64,000 nt of DNA from Turnera subulata. Its lineage: Eukaryota; Streptophyta; Magnoliopsida; Malpighiales; Passifloraceae. Below are positions 42,373-54,410 of the stretch, one piece after another (positions within the stretch are counted from its first letter, which is position 1; each line of letters starts with the position of its first letter). The stretch lies in NCBI GenBank assembly GCA_028386065.3, contig JAKUCV010005648.1, forward strand, positions 2,345 through 66,344, read 5' to 3'. A program made the translations under genes and the position numbers. The notes beneath the pieces are model-generated. The model searched no databases, had not been told where the DNA came from, and worked only from the letters and a program-made list of their open reading frames with translations.

Positions 42373-43941
42373 TGTGTTTTGGCCGGCTTTCATGGTATGC
42401 ACGTCATGTTTCCTTTTTGTATTTGTTTTTCCTATTTCCGTACTATTATTTTTATTTTCCTTTGGACAAGTTTGGGGGAGTGCCTCCCTTTTTGTTATTT
42501 TTGTTCCTTGTGTTGCTGTTGTTGATTTCTGCCCCAGTGCGCACACTGTGGATTTTAAGTTTGGGGGAGGCATAAATTGGCATTTCTATTGCACTTGCAT
42601 TCTATTTAAGCCCAAATGATGTGTCCTGTGTATGTTGCTGGATTTTATTTGCGTTTTCCCGACCTTATTCGCTAATGCAGCACGCTGCAGCGCATGCTGT
42701 CACCTTACTGTCCCGGCTCCTGTTATTTTTAACTGTGCTCACAACCGATTTCGATTCATTTTAGTTTGAGTTTAGTGTGTGCAGGATGTGAGATTGAATT
42801 TGGTAATTTAACTATTATGCTATCAAGGTAACGAGTGCCAATATTTTTTTTTCAATTGGGCAGTACTTACTGTTGACTATTTTAGAACCTACTCTTATTT
42901 TCTTTCGAGGTGAAATTTTTATCATCTTGGCATAATTGAGGATATGATCTAGGCATTGTTTATTGAGCTTAAATTGAATTTATCCCACCTATATTATTAC
43001 TTTCACTTGACAACCCCTTTGAGCTTTGGTTGATGGTCAATTTCATTTTCTTACACTTACATCATCATGCCTTAGCCATTTGAGCCTTGTATGACCATCA
43101 CAGTGCTTTTGAGCACGTTGTTCTTTGACTTTTAGCCAGACCCTACTTGTTTTCTTTCCTAGGTCTAAATTTCAGGGTAACAGTGTGACAGTGTTGTGGC
43201 AGTGCTCGTTGCAAGGTGAAAATAAAGAAAGTTGTCAACAGTTTGGAAGGAGCTCTAAAGGGAATGGAGATGAGCAATGCGTTACAATGAGAATATGGGA
43301 GCAAGTTTTCTCTGATAAAAAAAAGCACAAATAAATAAAAGAAAAGGAGATAGAGATTGTCTCTTTTTGGCTCCCTTGAAAAAAATTTTCTCTCATTATC
43401 CCCTACAAATCCATTAGTGCTCCAAACATTCAGGAATTCTCAGTTTGAGTTTAAATTGAGGAAGAGGTTACCCTGGTTACGATTTTGGAAGGTAAACAAT
43501 TTTTTCTAGCCTGTATAATTCCTTTTCTTTGGTAGCCTCAACCTATCCACATTACACACCCAAGAAAGACCTGTTGATCCTTGTTTATGCCTTATTGCTC
43601 ACTAGTGGAGATTGAAAATCTGAGTCGGCTTATGAAATAGAGATTTTTAGCCCTGGTACTTACTTTATCTTATTGGCATAAGGAACTTTGATGGTGAAGT
43701 GGTTATTTACTATTCTCTTTTGAACATCTACGCATCTAATTTTGCTAAATTCGAGTTGATTATTTTCTTTTTCGAAAGATTAAAAAGGAATTCTGACAGT
43801 AAGTGCTGCAGTATGCGTGACAGGTGTTTTTGATGTGTTTAATTTCGGGAAGGCGATTGTAATTTCCTGCTGCATCATTTTCTTTGTGCTAAAGTTCATA
43901 TTTTGCTAGAGGACAAGCAAAAATTCAAGTTTGAGGGAATT
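42373..43941 (+). other. 3' untranslated region and purine tract of Athila-like element
   Basis: Non-coding sequence holding two internal AAGTTTGGGGGAG tracts (about 42468 and 42557). The final tract CAAGTTTGAGGGAATT (43926-43941) lies directly before the LTR start TGATGAGC and is the expected plus-strand primer. No coding domain was recognised. Confidence 0.75.
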
Positions 43942-44089
43942 TGATGAGCATGCAATTACACTACTTTCACAGAAGCACTGTACTCCTTTGGCCTAGCAAT
44001 TAGCATCAATTCATGCATTCAGATAAGAAATCACTTGCTTTTGCAACAAATCCTACTTTACTTGCTCTTATTTTCCTTTAGGTGCATTT

Positions 44090-45672
44090 TGTTAGTAATA
44101 TGCACAAAAGCCAATCATGGATGCTTATTTATAGTCATGTACATACACTTTAAGGTTATTCCAATAAGTATCGTCTATGAGATAAACGCTTGCACATACT
44201 TATAACCCTAGTATATATATATATTTGATATGTATATTCTTAAATGTCCCTAGTCGATTATTATTACGGATGGGTTATAATAATAAATTAAGACTAGCGT
44301 ATGTTGAGAATTTATATGTGATATGAATTCTACATACGGGTACAAGTTGGAGAACTTGTGGACTGGACCGACCCACATAAGAACCCTACATGGAACGTTA
44401 TATGTATGTCATTAGTGGTTCTTGTAGATGTGATTGTCCTCCGACCTGAGATCGTCAAGGTATCCAACATATGAATCATGTACCTTGATATTATTCCTAG
44501 TCACCCGTAACTGGGTGGACATAAGGGTAATCATTGGGTATATGCCGAGTATGTAGTGGGTTTTGATTGATCAAGAGGGGATTCGTCCAACCCATATAAC
44601 GGGTATATTATCGGATGGTTTCTTGATAGAGTTGAACTGTAAATGCACGGCCGTGCTCGGATTATGATATGTTGATATCATTGGTATCCGTTTTACACAG
44701 TTAACTCGAGGATCAAGAAACCGAGATTAAACATATACGAGATTGACATATTCCATGTCTCGGTTTAATCTTTATAATGGGACGAAGGGACGATGACATA
44801 TTCCGAGGCATAGAGAATCAGTACTGATCTTGTCGTTCGGGTAGCAATGATGTGTTGCTAGACGCCGCTCTTTGCTTATAATTGTAAAATGAGATTTTAC
44901 AATTATTGCCGGACGTTACAAGTGCCTACAGGGTCACACACATAGAACCGTTGATTCGAGCAGATGGTCGAACCGTGGTTGGACCATGGTTGGACCGGGT
45001 GTGGTTGGACCGTGGTTGGACCATGGTTGAACCGGGTCGTTTTGGGGTGGTTTGGTTCACTAAGCATCAGATTAGTGGAGCCATTATTGCAGCCTTGTGA
45101 TGAATATTCCCACTAAGAGTTAGTGGAAACATGTTGGCCAAAGTTGTTGTCCACTTTGACATGCCTTTGTGAGTTGGCATGCACATGCTTTTGTCTAAGG
45201 CATTATTCTTCACACTTGGGTTGGTTAGAACATTTTTTGGTGTCTGAAAAATTCAGAGGATTGAGGCTTGAGAAGTGTTCTTGAGAGCTTGAGAAAACAC
45301 ACACTTACCCCTTTCTTTGTGAAAGAAAAGGAACCCCAAAACACCACAAACACAAGCCCCGGTTTTACTCTTGCTAGCACATCAGTCTGGGGAGCTCGTT
45401 CTTGGATTCGTGTGACGATTCCAGGAAGGTCACGGTTCCTGTGGATACCGTAGAGGAGCAGGTCTTCTTCTTGCTCTAACTGATTCGTTCCAGCCTTCGT
45501 CTTGGTCTAGATGTTTCGTTCCAGCAGTTGGGTGAAAGACCTCAACCGAACAAGGTACGAAATTTTGTTATACGGTTTATATGCTTCACATGTGGTCCTT
45601 GGCTAAGTTTCCATTGCTTCCGCTGCATCTTTTGCTTGTATATGAGTGTCATATTGCTTACGGAAACTTACA
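44090..45672 (+). mobile_element. Ty1/copia solo LTR, family C1
   Basis: 1583 bp, opening TGTTAGTAATATGCAC and ending GGAAACTTACA, with a perfect CATTT duplication on both sides (44085-44089 and 45673-45677). It matches the LTR at 58069-59607 throughout. There is no primer-binding site or gag after it, and the Athila LTR continues directly, so it is a solo LTR. A tandem stretch of GTGGTTGGACCATGGTTGGA units (44972-45030) differs in number from the other copy. Confidence 0.95.
44878..44906. repeat. 13-bp perfect inverted repeat in C1 LTR (solo copy)
   Basis: ATAATTGTAAAAT, a 3-base spacer GAG and ATTTTACAATTAT form a perfect 13-bp stem. The same structure lies at 58842-58870. It could be a protein-binding dyad or an RNA hairpin near the R region. 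Confidence 0.9.
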
Positions 45673-46851
45673 CATTTAGGTCCTTTTTGGAGAAAAATTT
45701 GACGATTTTGGCCCAAAACTCAACGAGGCGCTGCTGACTACCCGGTTCCAGTTCAATCTGTACCAGCGACAGCATCCAGATCCATCCTGACAGCGGGTGC
45801 TGCATCAAAATCCCAATTTTATAATTAATTTGGAGCTTGCGTCAAGTTTAAGGATTTTTTTTTGTGATCACGTGGACACTCCTTTGAAGTAAAGAAGAGC
45901 TTGCTGATAGGTTTTGAGAAGAAAACTTATTGACCAAGGCTTAGGGTTTTATTAGAAATTTGGTTCCCTATAAATAGGAAAGAATAAAATCCTAGTGAAA
46001 ACATCTTTGTGCCATCGACTACACTTTCTCTTCTCCAGCAAAAATTCATCTTTCAGAGCAGAAGAAGGTGGAGAATTTCGGCGAGGAGCAAAGTGAAGAC
46101 TTTTAGGTTTTTATTTAGCAGCATGTCGACAACTATCTCCATTGTTGTTTTTAGTTTCTTCATGAACTAATCTTTTATATCTAGGTTTATGGGATGTAGC
46201 TACAGCTTTATATTTGAGTAATAATTCATGTTTGGTTTTTTTTATTCGTTGATGTCTTGATTTGTGTATGGAAAACTTAACAGTGCAAGCGGCTTGATCA
46301 CCCTCTTGTACACCTTAGACGACTTAGCAAAGCACTGAACAGGAGAAGCTAGAAAATCTGATCGTTCCATATACAATCTCTACCTTACTGATTGTCGAAA
46401 GAGAATTTTAGGGTAGTTGAGGATTCAGCACCTACTGCACCTTAGGACAGGCAACACTGGCGAACAACAGGTTGTTCGGGACTAGGGTAGTTTTACAATA
46501 TCAGTGAACAACTGGTTGTAGAAGATATGGACTAGGTAGCACTACAAGGTAGACGAGTGAAGTTACAAAATTTTGAGTTATTTTTTGAATAGCACGTGCT
46601 GTAATGAACCCCAGACAACCTAGGTATCCTTGTTACTGCAACTTGTCACTAATCGATTCTGTGTTCTTTACTTTCTGTTACTTATTTTACTATCTCAGTT
46701 TATCATCACCTCAATATCGATTTTATTTACTTTATTGTTATATAGTCTAATCGATTAAAATCCTAAGGACAGTGTTGTTTACAGCAGCCCCTGTGATTCG
46801 ACCTTGTTTACTACAGCACGCTGTAGACTTACAGCTCGTTTTACGCAAACA

Positions 46852-47606
46852 ATGGCGCCAAAACAAGCCCAACTCCAATGAGCACATCAACTAAGTTAGA
46901 CAAAGACAAACAAGGTAAATATGTGGATATTAAGTCCTGCAGAGGTATGATTGGAAGCCTTCTTTACCTCGCTGCTACTAGACCTGATATAATGTTCAGT
47001 GTTTGTCTATGTGCTAGATTCCAAGCAAGTCCTAAGGAGTCCCATTTACGTGCTATTAAACGAATTTTCAAATACTTGAAAGGAATTCCATCTTTAGGAC
47101 TTTTGTATCCTAGGAATGATGTGTTTAAATTAATTGGGTACTATGATGTTGACATTGCTGGATGCATTCTTGATCGAAAAAGCACCAGTGGTACATGTCA
47201 ATTCCTAGGAAAATCTATTGTTTCATGGGCTAGTAAGAAGCAAAATTCAGTGGCAACATCCACAACCGAAGCCGAATATGTGGCTGCCAGTTCTTGTTGT
47301 GCACAAATTCTTTGGATGAAACAAACATTGTTGGATTATAGTTTAATGTTTACAAGTGTGCCAATTCTTCGTGATAGTTCAAGTGCTACTATTCTCACTA
47401 AGAATCTGGTTCAACATTCAAGGACTAAACGCATTAAAATTAGGCATCACTTTATTAGAGATCATGTTCATAAAAAGGATATAATGCTTGATTTTATCCA
47501 AACTAAAAGGCAATTAAGAGACATATTTACAAAGCCTTTTAAGGAGGATCAATTCAATAAGATTCGGTTGGAGCTTGGGATGTACAACCCTCCTCAAATC
47601 GATTAA
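46852..47606 (+). pseudogene. RT end and RNase H of SIRE-like element
   Basis: The copia reading resumes after the Athila insertion with AKTSPTPMSTSTKLDKD and stays open to TAA at 47604. RNase H motifs are GYYDVDIAGCILDRKSTSGT, SWASKKQNSVATSTTEAEYV and RDSSSATILTKN, with the usual terminal HFIRDHVHKKDI and QLRDIFTKPFKEDQF. The expected Asp of the first motif is present (VDIAG) and the middle Glu is present. This is the best preserved segment of the element. Confidence 0.93.
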
Positions 47607-48631
47607 TTAATCAAATAATATCCTTCCTTAACTTATGCTGAATCATGCATCACTTTCACACACTTTTCACTAGACATATGGGCTATGATGATATGTCAAA
47701 GAGAAGGCTCATGTGCTGCTTCACTGGGCTTGCTGAAAGAGCAAAAAAAAGAGATGGAAAATAGATTGCAAGTCAGATTTGGTTCTGGTATATCCTAAGA
47801 CCTCTGTAAAGTGGACAACAAGTGAAGAGAAGAAGAGATAATCTTTGAGAAAAGCAAGAGTTAGCTGGTCAGATTCTTGTTCTAGAAAGTCAGAAAAATA
47901 TCAACTGGAAGAAGGTTAATTCGGTTGAATTAATTGCGGCCTACAAGTGGGTTTAATTGTGTTTAATCAGAAAATACAAAAGAGGAAGGAAAAGGAAAGG
48001 AAAAGAAGTGTGACAGAATTGGTTGAAGACAAATATGGTATATATCCCAGGACTTTCGATGATGAGCTCCTTGTGCAGAAAAGAAGCAAATTGTTAATTG
48101 ATTTTATAGAAAATAATTCAAAGCTGAAAGAGAGAGGAATGGAAGATGAAAGATCAGAAGAGAGAAGTAAAATCGTGGTTCCTTGAAAAGCGGAACCAGG
48201 GCGGCTGTCAGAAAAAGAAGCTCAATGGGAAACTTCTTTTACCTCTCGAGTTCTTCTATCTTCCATTACCCAAAAACAAAACCTATCAGTTACTTGCTTC
48301 AATCCACATTCCTTACTTAATAACCCACTCAATTGCAGTTACCTATCCTATCCCACTCACAATTGGTAGCCGCCACATTCCACCATTACCCATTAATTAT
48401 GAGGAAAGTGGGCATTAACTTTAAGACTCCTTAAAAAGGGAAGAGAGTTCAAATTCAGGTTAAAAACCCTCAACTGATCCCCATCCAAAACCCCATTCTC
48501 TCAATTCAACCACAAGACCCTAAAAAAAAAATCTGTCTATTCAAACATTAGCAACAAACAAAGAACCCGAATCAAGTCCTCTCAAACCAAAACCACCAAA
48601 GAAGAGAAGAGTCTGCAGGTCTCCACTCGAT
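47607..48631 (+). other. 3' region of SIRE-like element between pol and env-like ORF
   Basis: About 1 kb with short ORFs only; one, 47947-48186, is Lys/Glu-rich (IQKRKEKERKRSVTELVEDK). The end is rich in CCAAAACC and AACAAAGAACCC text and looks like a leader for the next ORF. No family is recognised. Confidence 0.5.
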
Positions 48632-50518
48632 ATGGCAACACCGGTGTCAGATCCACCTAAAATCCAAATTGAACAACAAGAAAACCAAGCTGCACCACAA
48701 GACAACCCAGCAAATGTGGAGAATCCAGAGAATCCTTAGAATCCTCCTCCGGCTGATGATGAAACCACAGTGGCAGGGATCATTGCAAGCATCAACAGCA
48801 TCATGAACAAGTATACAATGCCCAGGGAAGTGGAGGATCCTACTAGAACCATTGAGGCAAAGAGAAGACTCATGGTTGAGGAAGTTGTACCCGCACACCT
48901 GGTGGACCAAGTTCCGAGAGAATTCAAGAAGAATTTTGCTCGTCCAATATCTTGCTACCTTGGCTATAGAAGAGACTATAGAGAAGGTTAATTCCTCTAA
49001 AAAGCCCATCTCAGATGATGATATCCCACTTTTGCAAAAATTCCCCATCATGAGAAAATACTCCATTTAAAATCTATACCGCACTAAGGAGACGACCAAG
49101 AAGGCTCTTCATGATCGAGCCGCCATCCACAGAGCTGATATGGAAAAGGCTGCTCAAGTAAAGGACACGTCTTCCTCAGCAAAAATACCTCTAACCGAGC
49201 CTCCTTCCAAGACTAAGGCACCACCTCCACCTCCAGCAAAGACAAAGCTTATGGAATCAATGATGTCAAAACGGAACTTAAGGGACAATACTGCTACTCA
49301 AAGAATGTGCCCTCCAGCTTCTCGAAAAGGCAAGAAAAGGTGGTCTATGAGCATCAATCATCGAAGGATAGCTCTGCGAAAAAGAATAGGAAACTCCACT
49401 AAATAATTCCAAAACTAAAGATGATGAAGAGGTTGCAGAAGAGGCTGAAGAAGAAGCGAAAAGGGTTGAAGAAGAAGAGGATGAGGATGAGCCACCAATT
49501 ATTCGAATGACCAAGAAGGGGAATTTAACCAAAGGGCAGAAGAAATCATGACACACAGAAGTAGGATCTTCAAAGAATGCAGAAATCAAAGATGCACCTG
49601 GAATCATTGGTATTGACCTGAAATTCCTCAAGAGTACCATTGTGCATTTCATTGATGTCAAAGGATCATGGCTGCTTCATATTGTTGAGAGATCCTGATT
49701 GATGGACTTGGCCCTCATCAATGTTCGTGCATATGAGAAGCTTGTCGAGGATTTCTATTCCAATATGATCCCAAGAGCTAATAATGATGGTCACACCATT
49801 AGACTCCATAGCCTGATTTATGGACAGTCTGCCTTTGTTGATGTTGAATTGATCAGAAATCCACTTCAACCCCACAAAGGGAAGGCTGCAAGGGTCAAAT
49901 ACTCCAAGTGTGCCTGAGTAGAGAAGGCTGCCATTTGGAAAAGCTAGCAAGGCAGGAAAATATGAGGATTTGTCTGCCAATCACCGTATCTTGCTATACT
50001 TTATCACTAGAGTTCTCACTCCTCGCCATGGCTACCAAACTAATCTGAAGACATATGGTATGTGGCTTCTTGGGTGTCTCCTCACCAACAGCCCGATTGA
50101 CTATGCCTATACCATCTTCCATCATATGCGGGAGTATTCAGGAGGAGCTTATGGGAATCTGATCACTCTCATTGCACATGGTGCAAATATTGTGCCTACC
50201 AATGCTCATCTTTTAGTTCGCTCAGAGGCCATGAACACTACAACTCACTCTCATATGCGCATTAAGAAGAACAAGTGGGGGATATTCTATGCTATTCTCT
50301 CTCAACCGAGCACCTCTAAGGATGCAAGGGTTGAGGCTTTGGCAGAAGAGGTGAAGGATGTTAGGGATGAGATTCTGGAGGTAAAGGGAATGGTTGCTAA
50401 GGTCATGTAGATACAAAAGACGCAGTTGGTGAAGCACTTTGCTCCAACCTCGAATAGGTTCTCCGTCACTAATTCCTCCTCTGATAAGGCTGCTAATGAT
50501 GATGAGACCACTAAGTGA
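48632..50518 (+). pseudogene. Env-like/'plant transposon protein' ORF of SIRE-like element
   Basis: Starts ATGGCAACACCGG and reads through a TAG at 48737 into TVAGIIASINSIMNKYTMPR, KRRLMVEEVVPAHLVDQVPR. It then needs several frame changes through Lys/Glu-rich text. The C-terminal half resembles the plant transposon protein/env-like domain: LALINVRAYEKLVEDFYSNM, FVDVELIRNP, then open 49970-50410 with ITRVLTPRHGYQTNLKTYG, FHHMREYSGGAYGNLITLIA. It ends with a short coiled coil (VEALAEEVKDVRDEILEVKG), a TAG at 50408 and a final TGA at 50516. SIRE-type elements carry such an ORF here. No membrane segment is evident. Role unknown. Confidence 0.7.
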
Positions 50519-51092
50519 CCTTTCTTTGGATATGATGCCCTATTTTAGGTTCATGCATTCTCATATCTAGACTAATTTGCATCATGTTTCAATTCAGTTT
50601 ATGTTGGTTATTTTGGATATTTTTGGATGTTATGGTTTGTTGTTCGTTCTGGCTCTACTGATGCTAGATTGTTTGGCTATTTGTTGAACTGCTTTGGTTA
50701 TTATATCTATGATGTTTTATTATCTTACTGCAGTATATTGGTTGATCTTTCTGCAGGATTATGATCTTTTCCTCCCATTGAGCTTCTTTTTGGTCATGCC
50801 AAAATGGGGAGAAAAGTTGAGTGTGTGGAAAACACACATGATTATTTCGATATCAACTCATGCCTATATTATGGATGATTATGCTTATTGATATCGATTG
50901 ATCGGTTATTTCTCTAACTTGTCTCTGTTCCTCTAACGTTAATGCTTATTGAGGAAAAATTTTTTAGATAGGGGGAGCATAGATTAAGGGGGAGATTCAT
51001 TGATTGAGGGGGAGCTTAAGCCTTTAATCATTTTAAACCCTCACACACTTGTGTTTTTCATATATGTTTGTCATCATCAAAAAAGGAGAGAA
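50519..51092 (+). other. 3' UTR and purine tracts of SIRE-like element
   Basis: Non-coding. It contains CCAAAATGGGGAGAAAAG (about 50799-50816), then AGGGGGAGCATAGATTAAGG, further GGGGGAG copies (50970-51012), and AAAAAAGGAGAGAA directly before the 3' LTR at 51093, the likely plus-strand primer. Confidence 0.75.
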
Positions 51093-52396
51093 TATTGAGT
51101 TAAGGTAATTAACATGTGCATTAGTGCTTAATAAATTAACCAATTAGTGCTAAATAGTGATTTAATTTAATTACCTAACCATGTGCTTAATTTATTTTGA
51201 TTAATAACAAACTACGTTAATGATTATTTTAATCCATCTCCCAAATCCTTGAATTAAATATTGAAAATAGATCTTTAGGGTTTGAGGTTAGTGGAATTGT
51301 TGTGAGTGTTAGTAGAATAGGTTTGTTGGGTTATATGCTTGACATGTTGCTTTCAAGGTGGTTGAGACACCCACCTTGAGCTTAGTGAGCTTGGGATTTG
51401 TGGCCATTTGTTCGAGATGCTCCCATGATCTATAAACCTGGTACCTACCTTATTTGAGGTTCATGCATTCTCATATCTGGGCAGGTCTCACAACAGATCA
51501 ATTTGAATCTGTCTAACCTAGGAGTCTGCTAAGCATGTGCTGATTTTTTGGACTTTGGGGCCACTTGTTGGAGGCACTCCATTTGCATAAAACCTATAAG
51601 CTTGTTTCTTTCTACTTTACAGGTGTTCATTTAAAGGACTGGAAAGCTCTTTCAACGGATCATTTCGATTCAGTCCAATCTAGGAGAACTGAACCTAGGT
51701 ATCGGCTATGCAGACCACTTTCTGGAAAATGAAGCAACGAATGATTTGGCGCCAACGATGCCAAATCTCGAGGTAGCTGAAAGTGACAGCTAGCCGTTGG
51801 ATGATGAGGCTCTCACTTCCCCCGACCTCTATAAAGTGAAGGAATACTGAAGAACTCAAGCTAGAGCTGCCATTACGAAGTCTTGACATCATACTACTTG
51901 AGTTATACTTGCAGTTCTCCAAAGGTGCCAAATTTGAGTGCTATCTTTAATGCTAAAGTATTGAGCTTATTTGTACATCTTCTTGACTTTTTTATTGAAG
52001 ATTCTTTGCTATGAGACCAAACACATCTTAGTGGGGACTTGGGATTAGTTTTGCTGAGGTGGGATTCAACAAACCGGGGAGGTTTGCAGTGAGTGATAGG
52101 TTGGAGCTTAGCCTAGGAAAAAGCTTGTAAAAGGTTGTGGTTGAACCCGTAAAAGCCACGGCATGGTGAAGGTTTGAAATCTCAAGGTGGACTCCTTGAG
52201 TAGTGGATGTAGTCTTGAGTAGCGAACCACCATAAATCGCTGTGTAAATCTCTCTAACCCTGCTCTCTTAAGTGTGAGTTAGTGTTCATAATCTACAGAG
52301 CCGAGTCTAAGAAGGATTTGGCATCAACTATGCCAAATTAATGATTAGTCGAAAAAGGGGCTAATTCAACCCCCTCTTAGCCATATTGGGCCTACA
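51093..52396 (+). repeat. 3' LTR of SIRE-like element
   Basis: 1304 bp, opening TATTGAGTTAAGGTAATT (TGTTGGG in the 5' copy) and ending GGGCCTACA. The TATA box TATAAAG lies at 51830-51836. It aligns with 26519-27861. Confidence 0.93.
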
Positions 52397-53409
52397 AAAT
52401 ATGCGTCTTATTACTAATTGTCGCTTAAAATAATTTATAATTTTGCATATTTATAAATGAATTCTTGTGGAACAACATAATTGTTTAAGAGAAAAATAAT
52501 AAAAAGATGGTTGGTTTATGTTATAGTAAAAGTATATGTTTCAAAAAGGGAAGAGAACGTTAAAAATATTACTAATAGTCTTTTTTTATTACGGATTAAA
52601 GCATTTTTTGGTCCCTGTGTAAGGCCTCAAAGTTGGATTTCATCCTCGTGTAGGTTTTTGGCCATTTTTCATCCCTCTGTTCGACCCGTTTGGTTCGTCC
52701 GGCCAGAATCCGGCGAAAATCGCTGACGTGGTAAATTTTCCGGCGCCACATCAGCTTTTTGGGTCCCACATGTCTGGGATAACCCAAAACCAAACCAAAA
52801 TCCACCCGACCGGTTCTGCCCACTCGAGTGACCCTAAGGTAGACCAATAGGAAATCGACACGTGGCATGTAGGTCTCAAATTAAAAAATATTTTGAAGTG
52901 TAAGGTGAATATTTTTAGTATTAAAAAAAATCAAATAAATCATTTTATTTCATTAATTAATACCTAAATAAATAAAAAAAACTAAATAAATTATTGTATT
53001 GGTTAATCTAACCAATCATATTATTCTAATCTAATATCTAAATAAACTAATAATTTGACTGAAAATATTATTTGTCTCCATATTTTTTAATGAAACTTTG
53101 ACCGATAAATTATAAAAACAAACCATTAATATTTTCTTTTGAAAAATCATCCCACCCATTAACTTTGTCTGGTTTCTTCTTTTTCCAGAATTAAATTCTC
53201 AAAAAACTCTTATTCCAAATTTGAACTTCCCCAATCACCTCCAAATCACCAAAATCAACCCATCATCCACCAAAATCAGGCCACTAAAAAAATCAGCTAA
53301 TGCGATTACAATCCAACAACTGAAAACTGAATCCACCTTTAATCCATCAACATAAAATTCGATTAATACATTTACAATTAAATGGGGAGTAAGGAAAAGA
53401 AATCGAGGG

Positions 53410-53910
53410 AAAAAAAAAGATTTTCTCGGTGCAGAGGATGGAGGTGCAGAGGACGACGACGTCAGGATGGCTCTCGCAAAGGTCGTGGGGGTTGGTGTAA
53501 AAGGTGACGCCGAGGGATTTGGCGACGTCGGCGTGGTTGATCCGGGAGTCGGCGAGGAGGGTGTGGCCGTGGCGGGATTGGGACTTGATGTGCTGGTGGT
53601 GGAGGTGGTCCTCGTAGTCGTACGGCTGGGCGGCGTCGAGGGCGGGGATGCGGAGGGGGAGAGGGTGGCGGTGGGGTTTGGGAGAGAAAGTGAAGCAGAG
53701 ATCCAAAAGAGGAATGCAGAAATCGGCAGGCTTGGTAGAAGAGGAGAACGAGACTACGACGAGCACGCCGGGTAGATCTATGGAGAGGCGGGGGGTTGGG
53801 GTCAGGTTTGAGGTCGGAGGAGGAGGGAGGGGACGACGACGTTGACGGGGGAGGAGGAAGGGACGACAATGGGGAGGGAGGGATGTGGTGTTGCTTGGTG
53901 TGGTGCCCAT
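53410..53910 (-). pseudogene. Captured arogenate dehydrogenase fragment in Pack-MULE
   Basis: Read on the minus strand from ATG at 53910, the N-terminal half is Pro/Ser/Thr-rich, like a plastid transit region. Then LRIPALDAAQPYDYEDHLHH begins text matching the start of plant arogenate dehydrogenase, an enzyme of tyrosine synthesis in plastids. HGHTLLADSR, HADVAKSLGVTFYTNPHDL and CESHPDVVVLCTSILCTEKI follow, as in the family's NADP-binding domain. The Gly-rich dinucleotide loop expected between the first two blocks is missing, an in-frame deletion. The catalytic C-terminal domain is absent. The parent gene must exist elsewhere in this genome. The fragment cannot be an active enzyme, but could make an antisense or chimeric transcript. 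Confidence 0.78.
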
Positions 53911-54180
53911 GGCGGTGATTCTTGGTGTAGCGAGAAGATAATTATGATTCAGTATAATTACTACAATAAATAATTATTCTAATCAGAAAATAATTTTACT
54001 CAAAAATTATAATCTGGGCATTTAAAATATAAAGTAGGACTCACAAAGTTGACGTGCCTAGTATAGGATTTTTTAAATTATATTTCATATTTTAATAAAA
54101 AAATAATATTACATATTCACTATGGGTCAATTGAGTGGGCTCACGGTTCGGGTTGTAGGGTTGGAATTTTTTTTGAAAAA

Positions 54181-54410
54181 ATTAAAAGATAATATCAAGT
54201 GGGAAAAAGTAAAAGGGAGAAAGATTTTTTGGAAAAATTAAAAGATAATAACAAATGGGAAAAAGTAAAAGGAAAAAAGTTTTTTTTTGGAAAAATTTGA
54301 AGATAATAACAAATGGGAAAAAGTAAAAGGGGAAAAGATTTTTTTACTAAAATTAAAAGATAATAATAAATGGGAAAAAGTAAAAGGGAAAAAGATTTTG
54401 GGGAATAAGA
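54181..54410. repeat. 57-bp tandem repeat, about four units
   Basis: Units containing AAAAGATAATAACAAATGGG and AAAAAGTAAAAGGGAAAAAG repeat about every 57 bp from 54181. They lie inside the Pack-MULE next to its right inverted repeat. Confidence 0.88.

Larger units (their letters stand above)
33104..46851 (+). mobile_element. Athila-like Ty3/gypsy element
   Basis: The LTRs 33104-34350 and 43942-46851 (the latter split by a solo LTR) are flanked by ATGGT (33099-33103) and ATGGC (46852-46856), a near-perfect 5-bp duplication. The insertion site lies inside the copia RT-RNase H coding region, and the copia reading continues across it. The primer-binding site TGGCGTCGTTGCCCGAGA (34357-34374) resembles the tRNA-Asp-type site of Athila/Tat elements. 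Order inside: gag, protease, RT, RNase H, integrase, env-like ORF, long 3' region, purine tract. All genes are disabled. Confidence 0.93.
43942..46851 (+). repeat. 3' LTR of Athila-like element, split by a solo LTR
   Basis: The outer parts are 43942-44089 and 45673-46851. It opens TGATGAGCATGC and ends TTTTACGCAAACA. The TATA box TATAAATA is intact (45969-45976). The C1 solo LTR sits between CATTT duplications at 44085 and 45673. It is longer than the 5' LTR because it retains segments lost there. Confidence 0.92.
26519..52396 (+). mobile_element. SIRE/Maximus-like Ty1/copia element with nested insertions
   Basis: The LTRs 26519-27861 and 51093-52396 are flanked by a perfect AAATA duplication (26514-26518 and 52397-52401). 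Order inside is primer-binding site, gag, protease, integrase, RT, RNase H, a long 3' region with an env-like ORF, purine tracts, LTR. This order with a 3' env-like ORF is typical of SIRE/Maximus elements. It is broken by inserts at 30288-31935 and 33104-46851, so roughly 10.5 kb is its own sequence. All ORFs carry stops or frameshifts. Confidence 0.93.

Noticed and set aside
44948..45050. GTGGTTGGACC tandem units as a possible new regulatory array
   Set aside because: The copy number and sequence differ between C1 LTR copies, as expected of a neutral minisatellite.
53467..53775. Gly/Val-rich plus-strand ORF in the Pack-MULE
   Set aside because: It is antisense to the captured arogenate dehydrogenase fragment, which has real family motifs.
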